Below are positions 11,945 through 23,879 of a DNA stretch of 64,000 nucleotides, piece after piece. The notes below the pieces were generated by a model that ran no database searches, was not told where the DNA came from, and saw only the letters and a list, made by a program, of their open reading frames with translations. Source of the DNA: Persicaria tinctoria (taxonomy: Eukaryota; Streptophyta; Magnoliopsida; Caryophyllales; Polygonaceae). The stretch spans positions 38,741,115-38,805,114 of the forward strand of contig JBANSL010000012.1 of assembly GCA_037127255.1 (NCBI GenBank), read 5' to 3'. Both the position numbers and the translations under genes were made by a program. Position 1 is the first letter of the stretch; every line of letters starts with the position of its first letter.

Positions 11945-14168
11945 ACTTTTTAACAGACACACGTACTTTATACTAAATCATAAATTTTATCCTTTATTTC
12001 TTAGTTTTTGGTAATACTAGGTAAGTCATGTCCGTACTACGCACGGGATATATAAGTTTTGGCATTTTTTAAGATTATTTAAGAGGTTATTTTATGTCAT
12101 ATTGTTCCCTAATATTCTAAACTATATATGCGTACAAACGGTAAATCTTGATTTTATATGCTTCATAACAATTTGATTTAAATTATTTATAAAATGTTTT
12201 TTTGTATGTCTAGTATTAAATTTTAATAAATATTGTTATGTAATTGTTAATGACATCACATATTATTATGTAGTTAATGTCCATCTTACATGAAATTTAT
12301 ATCATAATTTTATTTGTTCATATTTTTTCTATTGATTATCCATATTTTTTTGAAATTGTAAAATTTAATTGTTTTATGTTGGATTAAACCATCGGTGTTG
12401 TTTTCACTTCAAAACTAAAATATACAATCGGTTGGCTTGAGTATAGATATATAATATTTTATACAGTTTGTAGGGTACATGAAAACTATAAAATCATTTT
12501 TTCACCACTATATACATATATTATCAAGTTAGGTATTGACGGGTTTATGAGATTTCACATACACTTATTACCTCATTATGACGACAAAATGTCTTAAAAT
12601 ACCTGCGGGCCCTGGCGGTATGGAGTGATAATCAGATTATATACTTATTAGTCCAAGCGATGGGGATTATGAGTTTGGCTCGCGATGAATTAAGTTAATG
12701 TTCGGTCGTCGTTTTGTAGAGGAAGCTAGGCGGGATTGTTATCCCAAATAATGTTCTTCTCCGATCAAAGATTTTTATAACTCAACTCCGGGGGCTTTAA
12801 GTCCGGGAGATAATCAGAGCTCTTATGCTTTTCTATCTTGAAAATCGGATCTCTCCCTTTGAGGTCAGAGGGGGGTATTTATAGGGAAACCTAAGCGAGT
12901 AGCTGGCTGGCGACCTCGTGGTTTTACATAAGACATGTGTAAGGCATGCCCTCGTGCTTAGGGGAATAGGCCGTACACGTGGAGTTATGAGAAATGAGGT
13001 GCTTGAGCCAGCGAGCTACTTGCTAGGGCTCTTAAGAGCCACGAGGTCCTGTGGAGGACCCACTCTGGTTTCTTACGCGAGTTGACATCCCTATTTAGGT
13101 CGCGCAGGGGTTTGGTTGAGTGTCTTTCTTCGCGACGAACCCTGTAGTGGGACTAAGTGTCTTTTTGCGTTGAGTGACCTATTTATGACGTTATACTTGT
13201 ATTATTTAATAGACCTATTTTCCATGGTATCGTCATATCTCCTCGTAACCGGATCGCGAGTGATATGTCGTTCGCGATTGGGATTCGACAAACACGATGC
13301 TTCCCGCCAAAAATTAGTTCATGGGATGAGCCTTGATTGGGCCCAACTTGTTTTTTGGCCCACTGGACAGAATGGCCCCACAGAGACCTATAAGTGAGGT
13401 TTTTTGCCTCACAACTTCCTCATTCCACATTTCTGAAAACACGAGGAGGAGAGAGAGGGTCTAAGGGTTTTATTCATTTGTAGAGACGAGATCAGAGTTA
13501 GGTGGCGATTCATTTTCCAGTTCTCTTATTTTGCCGACGTCCTTTATCCATATCTTTCAAGTGAGTTTCTCTTGACCTTTCTTCTGATCCTTTCAATTTC
13601 CAGGTCATGTACTTGTTTTTTTAAGATTTTTAGGGCAAAGGGGTACGGGCTTCGGTGGTGGAATTGCCTTCCTTCGACGAGGAGTATGGTGGTTCCTGGG
13701 TGGAAGCTTGGGGTTTTGCCCTAACATTTTATCCTCCCTTTCCCGATGTCCCATCCCCTCCTTCCTCTTTGGTTTCCTCAGTTTATGATTGACGGGGTGA
13801 GTCGGAGATTTACTCAGAGGAGGGAGAGCGTGTCGGGGTGGTATGGCTTTTTTGGGTATTTCGGAAAACCTTCGGCGGCTTTTTCGGATTTTGTGGAAAA
13901 CCTCCGATGACAAGGGGCGGAAATAACCTTTTGTCTCCCCTTTTGCCTTTCTCAAAGGTGATTTCTCGAAAATCGAGGAACCTTTATGGAGGAGACGAAA
14001 AGACGTCTTTTAACCGTCATCCTGCCGGGGGGGGGGGGAGATGTCTTTTCAACGTTCCTTCGGGGCGCGCGTGAGGCGCCAATATGGGTCCCAAAAGGGT
14101 TTTTGGCGCCAAATTTGCTTAGTCGCGATGTTGAAAAGGTAGTTTCCCCTTGTTGATTTTTCCTCTTG
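11945..14168. other. Unresolved interspersed sequence
   Basis: The AT-rich first part (to about 12600) contains GTACTACGCACGGGATATAT, an end-like motif of unclear class. From about 12650 to 14100 the composition rises in GC. Read on the minus strand, 12600-12870 resembles an LTR (a CCTATAAATACCCCCC TATA-type segment followed by leader-like sequence). A (G)10 run lies at about 14028-14037. I find no gag or pol homology and no paired LTR, so I leave it unclassified. Confidence 0.35.
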
Positions 14169-14559
14169 CACTACTAGAATACTGCAATTAGACATCATGT
14201 CATTTAAGTCTGTCAAGAAATCAACAGATGTTAAATTTATCTATTACATCGTCAATTTTTTTTTGTGATGTCTAAAATAGTTTACAAAATGGTCAAATAT
14301 GTGGACAGATGTGAAACTGTTAGTTCAGAAAAAATCAAAATGCGCACTATAAGGGAAAAAGGCGGGATCCAAACACTTAGAAAAAAAAAATGGAGCCAGG
14401 GCTTCCAAATTTTGGAGGTACTTTACAAAATTTTGATTTTCTTGTTTCCTTTTTTCCAATAAGTTTTAACACTTAAGAAAAAATCTGACCATATTTTTCA
14501 TTTTCCTAAAATTTAGGAAAAAAAATATTTCTATCTTCTTCTCTCTCCCCTCACATTCA

Positions 14560-14935
14560 ATCATCTCTACCACGTTAACCCAGCAACCCTCGGTCTACCT
14601 CTCTCCAGAACGTACCAAACCCCCAACTCTTCTTCTCCTCTCTCCAGATCCAAACTTCCGCAAGCTAGCTCCGACGACCGTTATTCAGTGCTGCCTTCCT
14701 CCTCTGGCCATCATCTCTCAAAAGAATCGCGAAAATGGACGGGAGTTGAAACCCTAAATCGCCGTCAAGGTATCCTACATTCCGACCTATTTGTTTGGTT
14801 TCATTTGTTTTCCACCTTCATTCTGCTTTGATTTCTTGTTAATTTTGACATTCAATCAACTCTAAGCCTCTAACCCTCGGTCTGCCTCTTTCCAGATCCA
14901 ACTCCGAACCTCGTACCAAACCCCCCAAATCATCT

Positions 14936-15017
<82 letters not shown>

Positions 15018-15145
15018 AGATCTAATCTTCCGATATCTAGCTCCGACGACCGTTGTTCCGTGCTGCCTTCCTCCTCCGGTCATCACCTCTAAAAAGAATC
15101 GCCAAAATGGGTGAAAGTTGAAACCCTAAATCGCCGACAAGGTAT
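14560..15145. repeat. Tandem duplication of a 5'-leader-like segment (about 300 bp unit)
   Basis: The block with AACCCTCGGTCTACCTCTCT, CTAGCTCCGACGACCGTTAT and GAAACCCTAAATCGCCGTCA (14572-14775) recurs with small changes at 14872-15140. Each copy ends in a splice-donor-like AAGGTATCC. The sequence looks like a duplicated plant 5' UTR or promoter-proximal exon, perhaps taken up with one of the gene fragments downstream. Confidence 0.8.
14938..15014. repeat. (CT)n microsatellite
   Basis: An essentially uninterrupted CT run of about 77 bp inside the second copy of the duplicated segment. The first copy has only a short CTCTC at the same place, so the run expanded after the duplication. Confidence 0.95.
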
Positions 15146-16220
15146 CCTTCGGTAATCATCTCCCTCCTCTCACTCTCAGAAAATCCTTCTAGATCTTGAT
15201 TCGACGAAGAAGACAACTACTTCTCTCTCGTTCCCTCTAGATCTAGATTAAAATTTTTAGGGTTTCATTTATATGTTTCTGGCCTCGATTCTGAAACCAA
15301 TCGTGTTTTTTTCAATATGCTAGGATGATCAAAAGTGAATTGCCTTATACGCTTCATTGTTCCTCCCATTGAGAAAAACAGTACATAAAGATTCGAAAAA
15401 GAAGGTGAGATTTTTTTAGGTTCAAAAAGCAACATTATTATCTGAAAATTTGTGAGTACATGATGATGCTTTCTATGCTTATGTTTAATTCATCATCACT
15501 ATGATAATAAAGAGTCATTTTGAGAAATTTTCCAATGGATTGCATTGCTGATTTTTTGGGGTAAATTTTGCCGTGTCCTTTTGAAATTTTGAATGGCATA
15601 AGTTAGTTTTTTTCATCTTTATTTCTTTTTGGTTTTAAGAATATATGCCACATACATGTGTTAATCTTTAGGAATGATGGAACTAAAGAGAGGACGGTTG
15701 GATTGACATCATAACTCTCTCTTTTAATCAATGGACTCTCTCTTTTAATCAATGCCTTGGAGAGTTTTAGGTTGGTATTATTTTAATCATGTAATTTGTG
15801 GTTTATACAACAATTGTAGCCTTATCAACTCTAAAAAAAATGTTACAATGTTGTTTTGGTCTTGTGATGTATGGTCTGATAACATGAAATCGTAGCTAAA
15901 GCCAAATTCACAACTACATATTATTAACGATATGTCAAATAACTTAAAAACCTGTTTTCCCATGTTTCTGATAGAAAAACTTCTGAGCAGTTGTGCTTTT
16001 GTATGACTCATACTAGTGTTGTTTTCTTGCAATTCTAATTTACGATATAGTATACATAATTAATATATGAGTAGACTATTAAGATTTTGCTAGCTTTTGC
16101 TGTAACTAATTGCAGATTGCTTATTAGCGGCTAAGCTAGTTTCTGAATTAACGATCAAGGAATGTTTGCAAGCTTAGATTCATGGATCAAGCTTCATTTA
16201 CTTTTCTCATTGGATTTGCA

Positions 16221-16361
16221 GACTCCATTGAGTCACTTCCACGAGACTTGCGGATCAATATAGCTCTCGTAGCAGCTCATTGTGCGCTTACCCGTTCTGT
16301 ATACGTTGGATAATCAAGTCATGTCCAGGGATTTCAATACCTCAAATATCCTTCTTGATGG
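16221..16361 (+). pseudogene. Fragment of a receptor-like cytoplasmic kinase gene
   Basis: After an AG acceptor at about 16220 the frame reads ESLPRDLRINIALVAAHCA. After a frame change it reads VMSRDFNTSNILLDG, followed by a GTAAG donor. The second piece is the kinase catalytic-loop region (family form VIYRDFKTSNILLDG), and the first resembles the preceding helix (LRINIALGAA). The expected catalytic Asp is kept but the frame is broken and the rest of the kinase is absent. This is one exon of an RLCK-VII/PBL-type kinase carried inside the CACTA-like element. Confidence 0.7.
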
Positions 16362-18034
16362 GGTAAGAATCTCACTTTTCTTTTTACTCGTTTGACTATG
16401 TTTTCTCGGAATTGATTAATCTTGCATTTCTCATTCTAAAAAAGCGTGAATATATAATTGTTGGCACATATGCTTTTGTTTATAACTAACCAACTTATAT
16501 GCATGTCATTGTTTGGATCTAGGTTCAATGATGGTTAGTACTTAATCAGACTTTTATTTCCCCTTCATCTGTTCCTGCTAGGAAGCCTTCATTGTTGCCC
16601 ATCTCCGAGGACAAAAAGGTTCGGTCTTTATTTGTTTTCTTACCTTTAGCTATTGTAGTTGTTTTTACTTTCCATTTAGTATTGGTTAAATTTGTTCTTA
16701 ACGAAGTATCCAAGTTGGTAGCTATAAATGGCAATGAGAATGTGATTTTTGTTGATTGGCGGTTCCTTTTTTGTGTTTGATATTTCCTCTTTGATGCTGG
16801 CTGATGTTTGATGTTTCTCCATCCTCTAGCTGCAGAGTTTGCCACTCTTGTTTCCATGATATTCGGGATTTGGCTTGTAACCTCTACTCTAAAAATTCTA
16901 GAAAGCTGAGATGATCGACCGTTCTGTTTCTCTAACTTTTTGGGTTATGACCGTAGCAAAAGTATATACTATTTTATGCAATTTTTTTTGGCTTTTAAAT
17001 ATGTGGTAGCAATTGATGACCCCATTAAGAGGGTGAGGTATGACTAGTTGTTACTTTATTAGTGTTAGTGATATCATATAGCTGTGTATTTCTTGTAATT
17101 TCATCTCTATAGAGTTATGATTCTGACAAGAAGACAATCTTCTTGTCTAGTTAAGTAGTGTATTTGTTTCTACATATAATTGGTGTGTTAGCCAACTAGT
17201 TTTTATTATGTGGTGGATGAGATTCTCATCTTTTGTGTTTAATTAATTTGGAGCATTCACTATGCTCCAGGCATATATATCAGTCAGTGTAGTTCTTTCA
17301 CTTGCATGATTTTCCTTGCCTTTTTGTTGACATTATCTAAATTTTCTTGTTCCTTTTTGGCTATTCGTACAAAATCTCTCTTCTGAAAGTATCTAGTTAA
17401 CAACATTATCTTCACTGAAAATGTATGAATCTATTTCATGTTGGACTCAAGGTGGGTAATTTTTAGAGTTTTGGTTGTTGATAGTTTCCTAGCTATATAA
17501 TCTCAAAAAGGATCTTATGTTAGAAGAAGTTTGGGGAATCCTGAATACTTATAGATCTTATTAAATAGTTAATAAAAGCTGGATAAATTATTTGAGGGTT
17601 GTTTCTGATGTATTTCCTTATATCAAAGAGGCAGAAAAAGTTGGTTGCACTGATTTTATGATATTTTTTCTATTAAAAAATTGTTGGTGTGAAATAATTT
17701 GCAAAGCGTTAGTATGTGCTTAAACAACTAATCTTATCCTAGATTTGGTGTTGTCTTATCTTTAGGTGTCACATTTATACAAAACGAAACAACTAATCAT
17801 ATCATAAGTCTTATTTATGAATTTTTATGCTTAGCTTGTTTAATCACTTGTTGTGCTGCTCAAACCGAGTTTAATTTTCCTCGGGCTATATACATGCTTT
17901 TCTCAAAGTGATATGGATCAGCAGCCAGCTAATAATCTGATATATATGCTGATTCCCTATACTTTGAATTATGATTTGCTTTCTAATTTATCATTTCATT
18001 TGCGTGCTTACCTCTCTCTCCTCCCTGCGTGCAG

Positions 18035-18744
18035 TAGCAGGAAAAGAGCAATAAACAACAACGACGACCTTCAATGATGAGATTGGGATTACTGGCGCTA
18101 TCATGACAATGTTAGGTGGAGATTCTAGATATAGAGAAGCTCTTATGGTTACAGAGGTATTACTCGCATGTCACTTTAGGACATAATTCTCAAATCATGA
18201 CTACATTATATGATTTTGTGGCCATGCTCATAAGTGGCAAGTTTAGTATTATCCCTTAAGAGTGTGTTCAGTTTTTATCCTTCATTCCATGTCCAGTTTT
18301 ATCCTTCATAACTTTATTCTCACTGATATTATGATCATTTATGCCTTTGAAACTACCAAGTGTATCCCAATTTTGTATCTTTCTCGATTATGTTAAGTGT
18401 CTCTAGTTTTTTTTTATCTTTCTCGATTATGTTCTGTTTTGTATATTATCACCTGACTAAATAGGCCTTTTATTTCTCTTTTTATTAAGGTTTCTAGGAT
18501 CCCAGTTGTGTGTACGAAATCAAAGTTGTGTGTACGAAATCAGTTTGGTTGGCAATTTAAGATAAAAGACAATGACCTAACCTGTGTTCTGACTATACAG
18601 ACACTCCAAGAAGAGGCTGGAGATCTACAATAGAAGATAATGAGTGTAAAATTTGACTTCAATGACGTCCTCAAGCAGACGCGCACTGTTGCATGCATGG
18701 GCTCTATATCTTGTGTTCTCGATATGATTCCATGCATGGGTAAG
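18035..18744 (+). pseudogene. Two-exon fragment of chloroplast SRP54 (cpSRP54)
   Basis: The first block (about 18035-18156, ending at a GTATT donor) encodes EIGITGAIMTMLGGDSRYRE followed by ALMVTE. It matches the GTPase-domain segment [20 protein letters not shown], with the K and D of the TKLDGDSR motif replaced. The second block (18601-18744, ends AAG|GTATT) encodes [20 protein letters not shown] and [16 protein letters not shown], the start of the M domain as in the chloroplast protein. A TAG at about 18630-18632 and a TAA in the first block break the frame. The intron between is retained, so this is DNA capture rather than retroposition. Neighbouring exons are missing. Confidence 0.8.
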
Positions 18745-19285
18745 GTATTAAAATTGTATTCTTTATCTAGCTGCTAGTTTAAATTAGTACTCCATATCTT
18801 TCAGCTACGTGGTAACATTCCTATTCTCAATTTAATTTTCCACAACACAAGATTTGAGGTTGATTCTAATGTTCCCCTTTGATTCCATTACTAATAAAAT
18901 TGAGAAAAATGCAAAATACAAAAAGCAAAGTCTGATTAATTAAAAAAAACGTGAAGCTAATAGAATCAGTGTGACTTTAGGTATTATTTTTCTTAAGATT
19001 TCTGGATTGGTCTAGAATTCCTAATTGCTGAATTCCAAATCTATATGGACAGACTGCCTACTTTACACTCATTAGATCCCCATTTTAAGCTCCTATAAAA
19101 TTGCATAGTTGTTCGAAGCTGAGCTCAAGTTGCTTAAATTGTTGGAGCTCAAGTTGCTTGAATTGTTTGTGCACGGACGAGGGATGTTGTGAGGCTAAGT
19201 TTATGGTGTTTTGATGTGTTCAAGTGTTGATGAGTTTGCTGAGTTGGTACTGGTTTTGCAGCTGAGGTTGAAAGCCTGATTGACA

Positions 19286-19504
19286 CTTATTTATGGGTAC
19301 TTTCATATCCTATTTCTGCAGATTTATGCCCCCTTGGACTGATCTATAAATGAGTTTTCAGTGGGACTGCAGAGCTGTTTCGAAGCCTCACCGGGGGCTG
19401 TCTGTTTTGCTAACATTGTTGCGCGGCTTCATGTGAGTTTTTTGAGCTGCATTCCTGCTGAGTTGGAAGGAGGTTTATGGGTACTTTTAGATCCTATTTC
19501 TGCA
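19286..19504. repeat. Short internal duplication
   Basis: A segment reading TTTATGGGTACTTTCATATC then CTATTTCTGCA occurs near 19288 and again near 19474 (as TTTATGGGTACTTTTAGATC). The surrounding 19120-19600 looks like remnants of exons and introns, but I cannot identify a gene. Confidence 0.6.
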
Positions 19505-20370
19505 TTCATGTTATTTATCAATGCATTGTTGCATAGCCTAGCCAATTTTGTGGCTATGAATAGCGGCGACGCGACGTCGTATTTTGTAAATGATACAAAA
19601 TGATGCTAGTATTTCTGTACATGTTTTCACTAACGACCTATCATTTCGAAAAACAAACAAAATGCGATGTTGTATTGGCAAAAGCGTGTTGTGTATCCAA
19701 ATAAGACATTGGATTGTGTATGAGATTATGTATGAAAATAGTAGTGCGTTAGTACCGTTAACATCAAATCAGTCTATGGAAACAGATGTCAATATAATTA
19801 TACACATCAGCTCATTCATTTAAATCAATGTGCAACACCAGTTTGAGCTTTAAAATGACATATGAACTGATATATATTTGTCAAAGTAACATCGTTATCT
19901 TCCAAATAAAACGATGTGTCATTGCAGCAACAACATCATTTTATTTTGAAAAAACTGATATAAATATGGAAAACGACATTGTTGTGAGCCTAATTTGCCA
20001 TGTTTTACCTTAACTTTTATATTGATTTCTGCATGCATTTCATACATTTGGGTTAAAATAGTATAGATTTTGTGTAGTTTATGTTTATTTGCAATATATG
20101 GAGGTCTACACAAGTTTTTGTTATATTTCGCAGAAATCGGGCGCACCTTGGAGCTTAATGGAAAGTCATGAAGAAGCTAAGGATGGTGCAGCCGAAGAAA
20201 AGCCCACTTTTCACCATTAATCATTCTGAATCAAGTTCTGATGTCTTCATTAGAGTTGTAGCCCTCAAAAAGAGCTTTCCAACGCATACTCATTTCCATC
20301 AATCCGACAAATGAGGACTCGGGAAAGTGCGTTTCAAGAACAGAGCATAATACTGAAAGCTAACAATTCT

Positions 20371-20600
20371 ACTCGACGTCGACCACTTCTAGTCGAAGTC
20401 GAGTACATCCCGAGCCAGAATTTCATGCGAAGTCGAGCAGAGCCACTCGAGGAGCCCAGAGCTACTCGACATCGAGTACACCTACTCGAAGTCGAGTACA
20501 CATGTCGAGTCCAGAAGGTGCCCGAGCTCGAGTGCAACCCAGGAGGAAATGTTCCAGTCGACGTCGACTAACTCTAGTCGAAGTTGAGTACAATCCAGAC
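20371..20600 (+). repeat. Palindromic TCGACGTCGA-type motif cluster in the U3 part of the 5' LTR
   Basis: Successive motifs ACTCGACGTCGACC, AGTCGAAGTCGAGTAC, ACTCGACATCGAGTAC, ACTCGAAGTCGAGTAC, AGTCGACGTCGACT and AGTCGAAGTTGAGTAC are spaced irregularly. They are variants of one self-complementary core. This part is non-coding in a standard LTR element. Confidence 0.85.
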
Positions 20601-21019
20601 GAGTCCGAGTCCGAGATCGAGTTGTGCCGAGAAGATAAAATTGCTTGCAAGAGAAGATATGTGGAATTCTATCCATCCACATCAAGATCTATCAAGTCAA
20701 GAAGGATTTATCCATAATAGTCCTAGTTTCCTTTTAGATATATTTCCTTTATTTCCAATTTTAATCTTTAAGTATTTAGATAGATAGATAGATATAGATA
20801 TAGATAGAGTTTCTTTCCTAATTATTTAGGGAATGAAGCCTATAAATAGAGCCTTAGGGGCTGGGTTTTAAGGGCATTTTGCAAAATGGCCACGAAATTG
20901 GACATAATTTGCGAAATAGCCACGTTTTGGGACAAATTAGTGAAATAGCCGCAATATAAACTCCTTCCCTTTGTTTCACGTGCCTTTCTCTCTCCTCTGC
21001 CCTCTCCCTCTCCGCACGC

Positions 21020-21100
21020 TCTCTCTCCCGTCCATCTCTGCGAGCGAGGAAGTATGCGCGCTCTCTCTCCCGTCCATCTCTGCGAGCTCCAGGCGACGAT
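21020..21100. repeat. Tandem copy of a promoter/leader-like segment inside the Mutator-like element
   Basis: GCTCTCTCTCCCGTCCATCT followed by CTGCGAG occurs twice in tandem near 21020 and 21060. The CT-rich leader-like DNA is likely derived from a plant 5' UTR. Confidence 0.7.
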
Positions 21101-21180
21101 GACGATTGATGGAGATGGCTCCGGCTTGAGGTACATCTCCCTTTCTCTCTCCGAATTTGTTGCAGTTCCTCATCCCGCGC

Positions 21181-21745
21181 CTTATCAATCGATCGAAGAT
21201 CGATTGATAAGTAACTCGATTTTTGCTTCCGACTGTTTTTCTTATCAATCGATCGAAGATCGATTGATAGGGAACTCGATTTTGTTTGTGATGGCTGCAA
21301 TTGCTGAACGAAATATGAAATCTTGTCCTTGTTGTTTTATGTAATTGTGATTGATATTTTGTTTTATGTTTTGCACATAACATGTTTGATGAAATGCTCC
21401 AATAGGTTGAGTGACTGTATTTTTACGAGCCGAGGTTTCCTTATCAATCGATCGAAGATCGATTGATAGGGAACTCGATTTTGTTTGTGATGGCTGCAAT
21501 TGCTGAACGAAATATGAAATCTTGTCCTTGTTGTTTTATGTAATTGTGATTGATATGTTGTTGTATGTTTTGCACATAACCTGTTTGATGAAATGCTCCA
21601 ATAGGTCGAGTGACTGTATTTTTACGATCCGAGGTTTCCTTATCAATCGATCGAAGATCGATTGATAAGGAACTCGATTTTTGCTTCCGACTGATCGATC
21701 TTTGCTTCCGACTGTTTTCCTTATCAATCGATGAACTCGATTTTG
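21181..21745. repeat. Tandem repeat carrying a perfect hairpin (199-bp unit)
   Basis: The hairpin CTTATCAATCGATC-GAA-GATCGATTGATAAG recurs at about 21182, 21242, 21441 and 21640, with a deleted half copy at 21721. Spacing is 60, 199, 199 and 81 bp. The 199-bp units share their intervening sequence (AACTCGATTTTGTTTGTGAT, then GGCTGCAATTGCTGAACG). A loop-proximal GATC/CGAT palindrome is preserved in each full copy. Confidence 0.9.
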
Positions 21746-21879
21746 TTTGTGATGGCTGCAATTGCTGAATGAAATCTGAAATCTTGTCCTTGTTGTTTTA
21801 TGTTTGTGATTGATATATGGTGTTTTATGTTTTGCACATAACCTGTATTATAAGCATCAATTACTGATTTTGATCGTTT

Positions 21880-22800
21880 TTTGCTATATGTGTGTGATTT
21901 TCAAGTTTGCAATTGAATATGTGCTTGTTTATGCTTATTTATTCTATATCTCTATGAAATACAGTCGAATCAAGTGATTACTATTATGGAATGCCTCAAA
22001 ATTTGCGCCTTTGGCGCAAATTTTGATTGATTTTTTAAGCATCAATTACTAATTATGATCGTTTTTTGCTATATGTGTGTGATTTTCAAGTCTCCAATCG
22101 AATATGTGCTTGTTTATGCTTATGTATGCTCGTTAATATGTTACATTGGTAAATTTTATTTCATTTTTGATGTATTGGATGAGATTTTGAAGTCTCCTTT
22201 TGAATCCATGCTTCTTTATGCTCATTCGAATAATGTGCTTGCACTTTAAATGTAACATTGATATATCTAGATCAAATACATCCCGAGCAATGTGCTTACA
22301 CTATTGATCTAGTTGTTTTAATGATATGCATTCTTCACTGTTGCATCTATTATTGCATTTGACAATAAAATGAACTCCACATTCCTTATTACACTTTGAT
22401 TACTCCATGTCAGCACTGCATTTGAATCATAGAAAATTTGCACCGGAGATACAAATTTTGATAGATTCTGTTTATAACTGGTGTATTTTATTCATATAGT
22501 TGATTGCTCATCTCATCACTGCACTTGAGTCATAGAAAATTTGCACCGGAGGTGCAAATTTTGTAGGATTGTGTTCGTAACTGGTGTATTCTATTCATCT
22601 AGTTGATTTAATGATATGCATTCCTCACTGTTGCATCCATTATTGCATTTGACAATATAATGAAGTACTCATTCCTTATTACACTTTCATTGCTCATGTC
22701 ATCATTGCACTTGAACCATAGAAAATTGGCACCGGATGTGCAAATTTTGTAGGATTGTGTTCATAAATGGTGTATTTTATTCATCTAGTTAATTTAATGA
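21880..22800. repeat. Degenerate tandem repeats with a covarying hairpin
   Basis: Units with GTGTATTTTATTCATMTAGTT and TTGCATTTGACAATA-type sequence repeat about every 100-190 bp. A hairpin is embedded in them: AAAATTTGCGCC/GGCGCAAATTTT at 21998-22024, AAAATTTGCACC/GGTGCAAATTTT at 22536-22562, and imperfect copies at 22433-22459 and 22722-22748. The 21870-21945 block (GATCGTTTTTTGCTATATGT) is also repeated at 22050. Confidence 0.8.
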
Positions 22801-23349
22801 TCATGTTTGTTGCTTCGGCACAAATTTTCTCTTCTTGTATTTGCCCTCACTTCCATCTTGTATTTACATATTCACTATTCTTGTATTTGAACTGTTGATG
22901 CTGTCATCGTTGTTATTTCCTTCTCTGTGCAGACGTAAGTTAATTCTGTTTGGTCTTTGAAACTAAAATTCATATTTGATAGCTTATTAGTATGTCTGAC
23001 ATCCCTATTTTAGTTCATTCCTTTTCTTCATTTGCCTTGATTTTCAATGGTGTAATTGGATTTCTTCTTTGCTCGACAGAGGGACCGCCTACTGATTTTC
23101 GAGAGCAGGAAGACCACCCTTCAATAGAAAGATTTCAATAGGAGAGTTCAAGAGAAGGATAAAGCATTCAAAATAAGGCTATAAGCACAATTCTTTGCTT
23201 GCAGGATCACCGTCGATCAATTTTTATGAGTCGAGGTTTCGATCTTTTTTCTGTTGAGCAATTCTTCAAGCAGCGTCTTTGCACACTTCAAGGAGATGGG
23301 GCACTACTGAGCAATTTTGAACTTTGCCTGTGGATTCTTCAAGGAGCCT

Positions 23350-23465
23350 GAAAATTTGTAACTAATATCAGTGTCAGCGCTAATTGTTAGTGCTATATTT
23401 GTAACTAACATCAGTGTCAGCACAAATATCAGTGTCAGCACTAATTGCTTGTGCTATATTTGTTT
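23350..23465. repeat. Short tandem repeat TAACTAATATCAGTGTCAGC
   Basis: AACTAATATCAGTGTCAGCR is repeated here and again at 23818-23880 and many times in 24780-25380, linking the different repeat blocks of this element. Confidence 0.85.
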
Positions 23466-23879
23466 ATTTCTTCCTTTGAATTATTGTGTGCATCATCTTT
23501 TCTTTTCTTTTGGTCTAGATTTTGGTTTTGTCTATATTTGATTACGAAGTTCTTTATCCCCCTTTTCACCCCATCATTGTGCGGGATTTGAACCCGCATC
23601 ATTGTGTGTTATGCACATTTATATTTTTATCATGTAATAAGACAAGTTTGTGTATTCTTTTTTATATGTCAGCACAATTTTGTCATCGGTACTCATCAAA
23701 TTTTAGATTTTATCATTATTGTTTACTTAAAAAAACAATACCATGTTAAGAAACAACATGGTATTGCTTCTCAACATGATATTCTTAACATGTTGAGCAA
23801 ATTTTCACCACTAATTTAACTAATATCAGTGTCAGCACTAATTGTAACTAATATCAGTGTCAGCACTAGTTTTCACCAC

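Larger units (their letters stand above)
14169..19979. mobile_element. Probable CACTA-like (EnSpm) element with captured host gene fragments; right end interrupted
   Basis: Begins CACTACTAGAATACTGC. The first ~110 bp contain repeated GACATC/GATGTC-type subterminal motifs, and the same motifs recur in both orientations at 19655-19979 (GATGTTG, AGACATTG, AGATGTC, ACATCGTT, CGATGTG, CGACATTG). The right terminus is not seen, apparently because the LTR element at 19980 inserted in or beside it. No transposase is recognisable. The interior holds the kinase and SRP54 fragments, so a Pack-type gene-capturing element is the best explanation. Class assignment is an inference. Confidence 0.5.

Noticed and set aside
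14862..15086. Arg-Glu repeat ORF on the minus strand
   Set aside because: Translation of the CT microsatellite.
19739..19746. TAGTAGTG as the right end of the CACTA-like element
   Set aside because: No matching 3-bp target duplication with the left end, and subterminal-type motifs continue for another 230 bp beyond it.
21181..21745. Minus-strand ORFs with SIDLRSIDK repeats as a repeat protein
   Set aside because: They simply translate the hairpin tandem repeats of the transposon; no start context or conserved domain.
23575..23605. tRNA gene at GCGGGATTTGAACCCGC
   Set aside because: Looks like a T arm but no acceptor, D or anticodon stems can be built around it.
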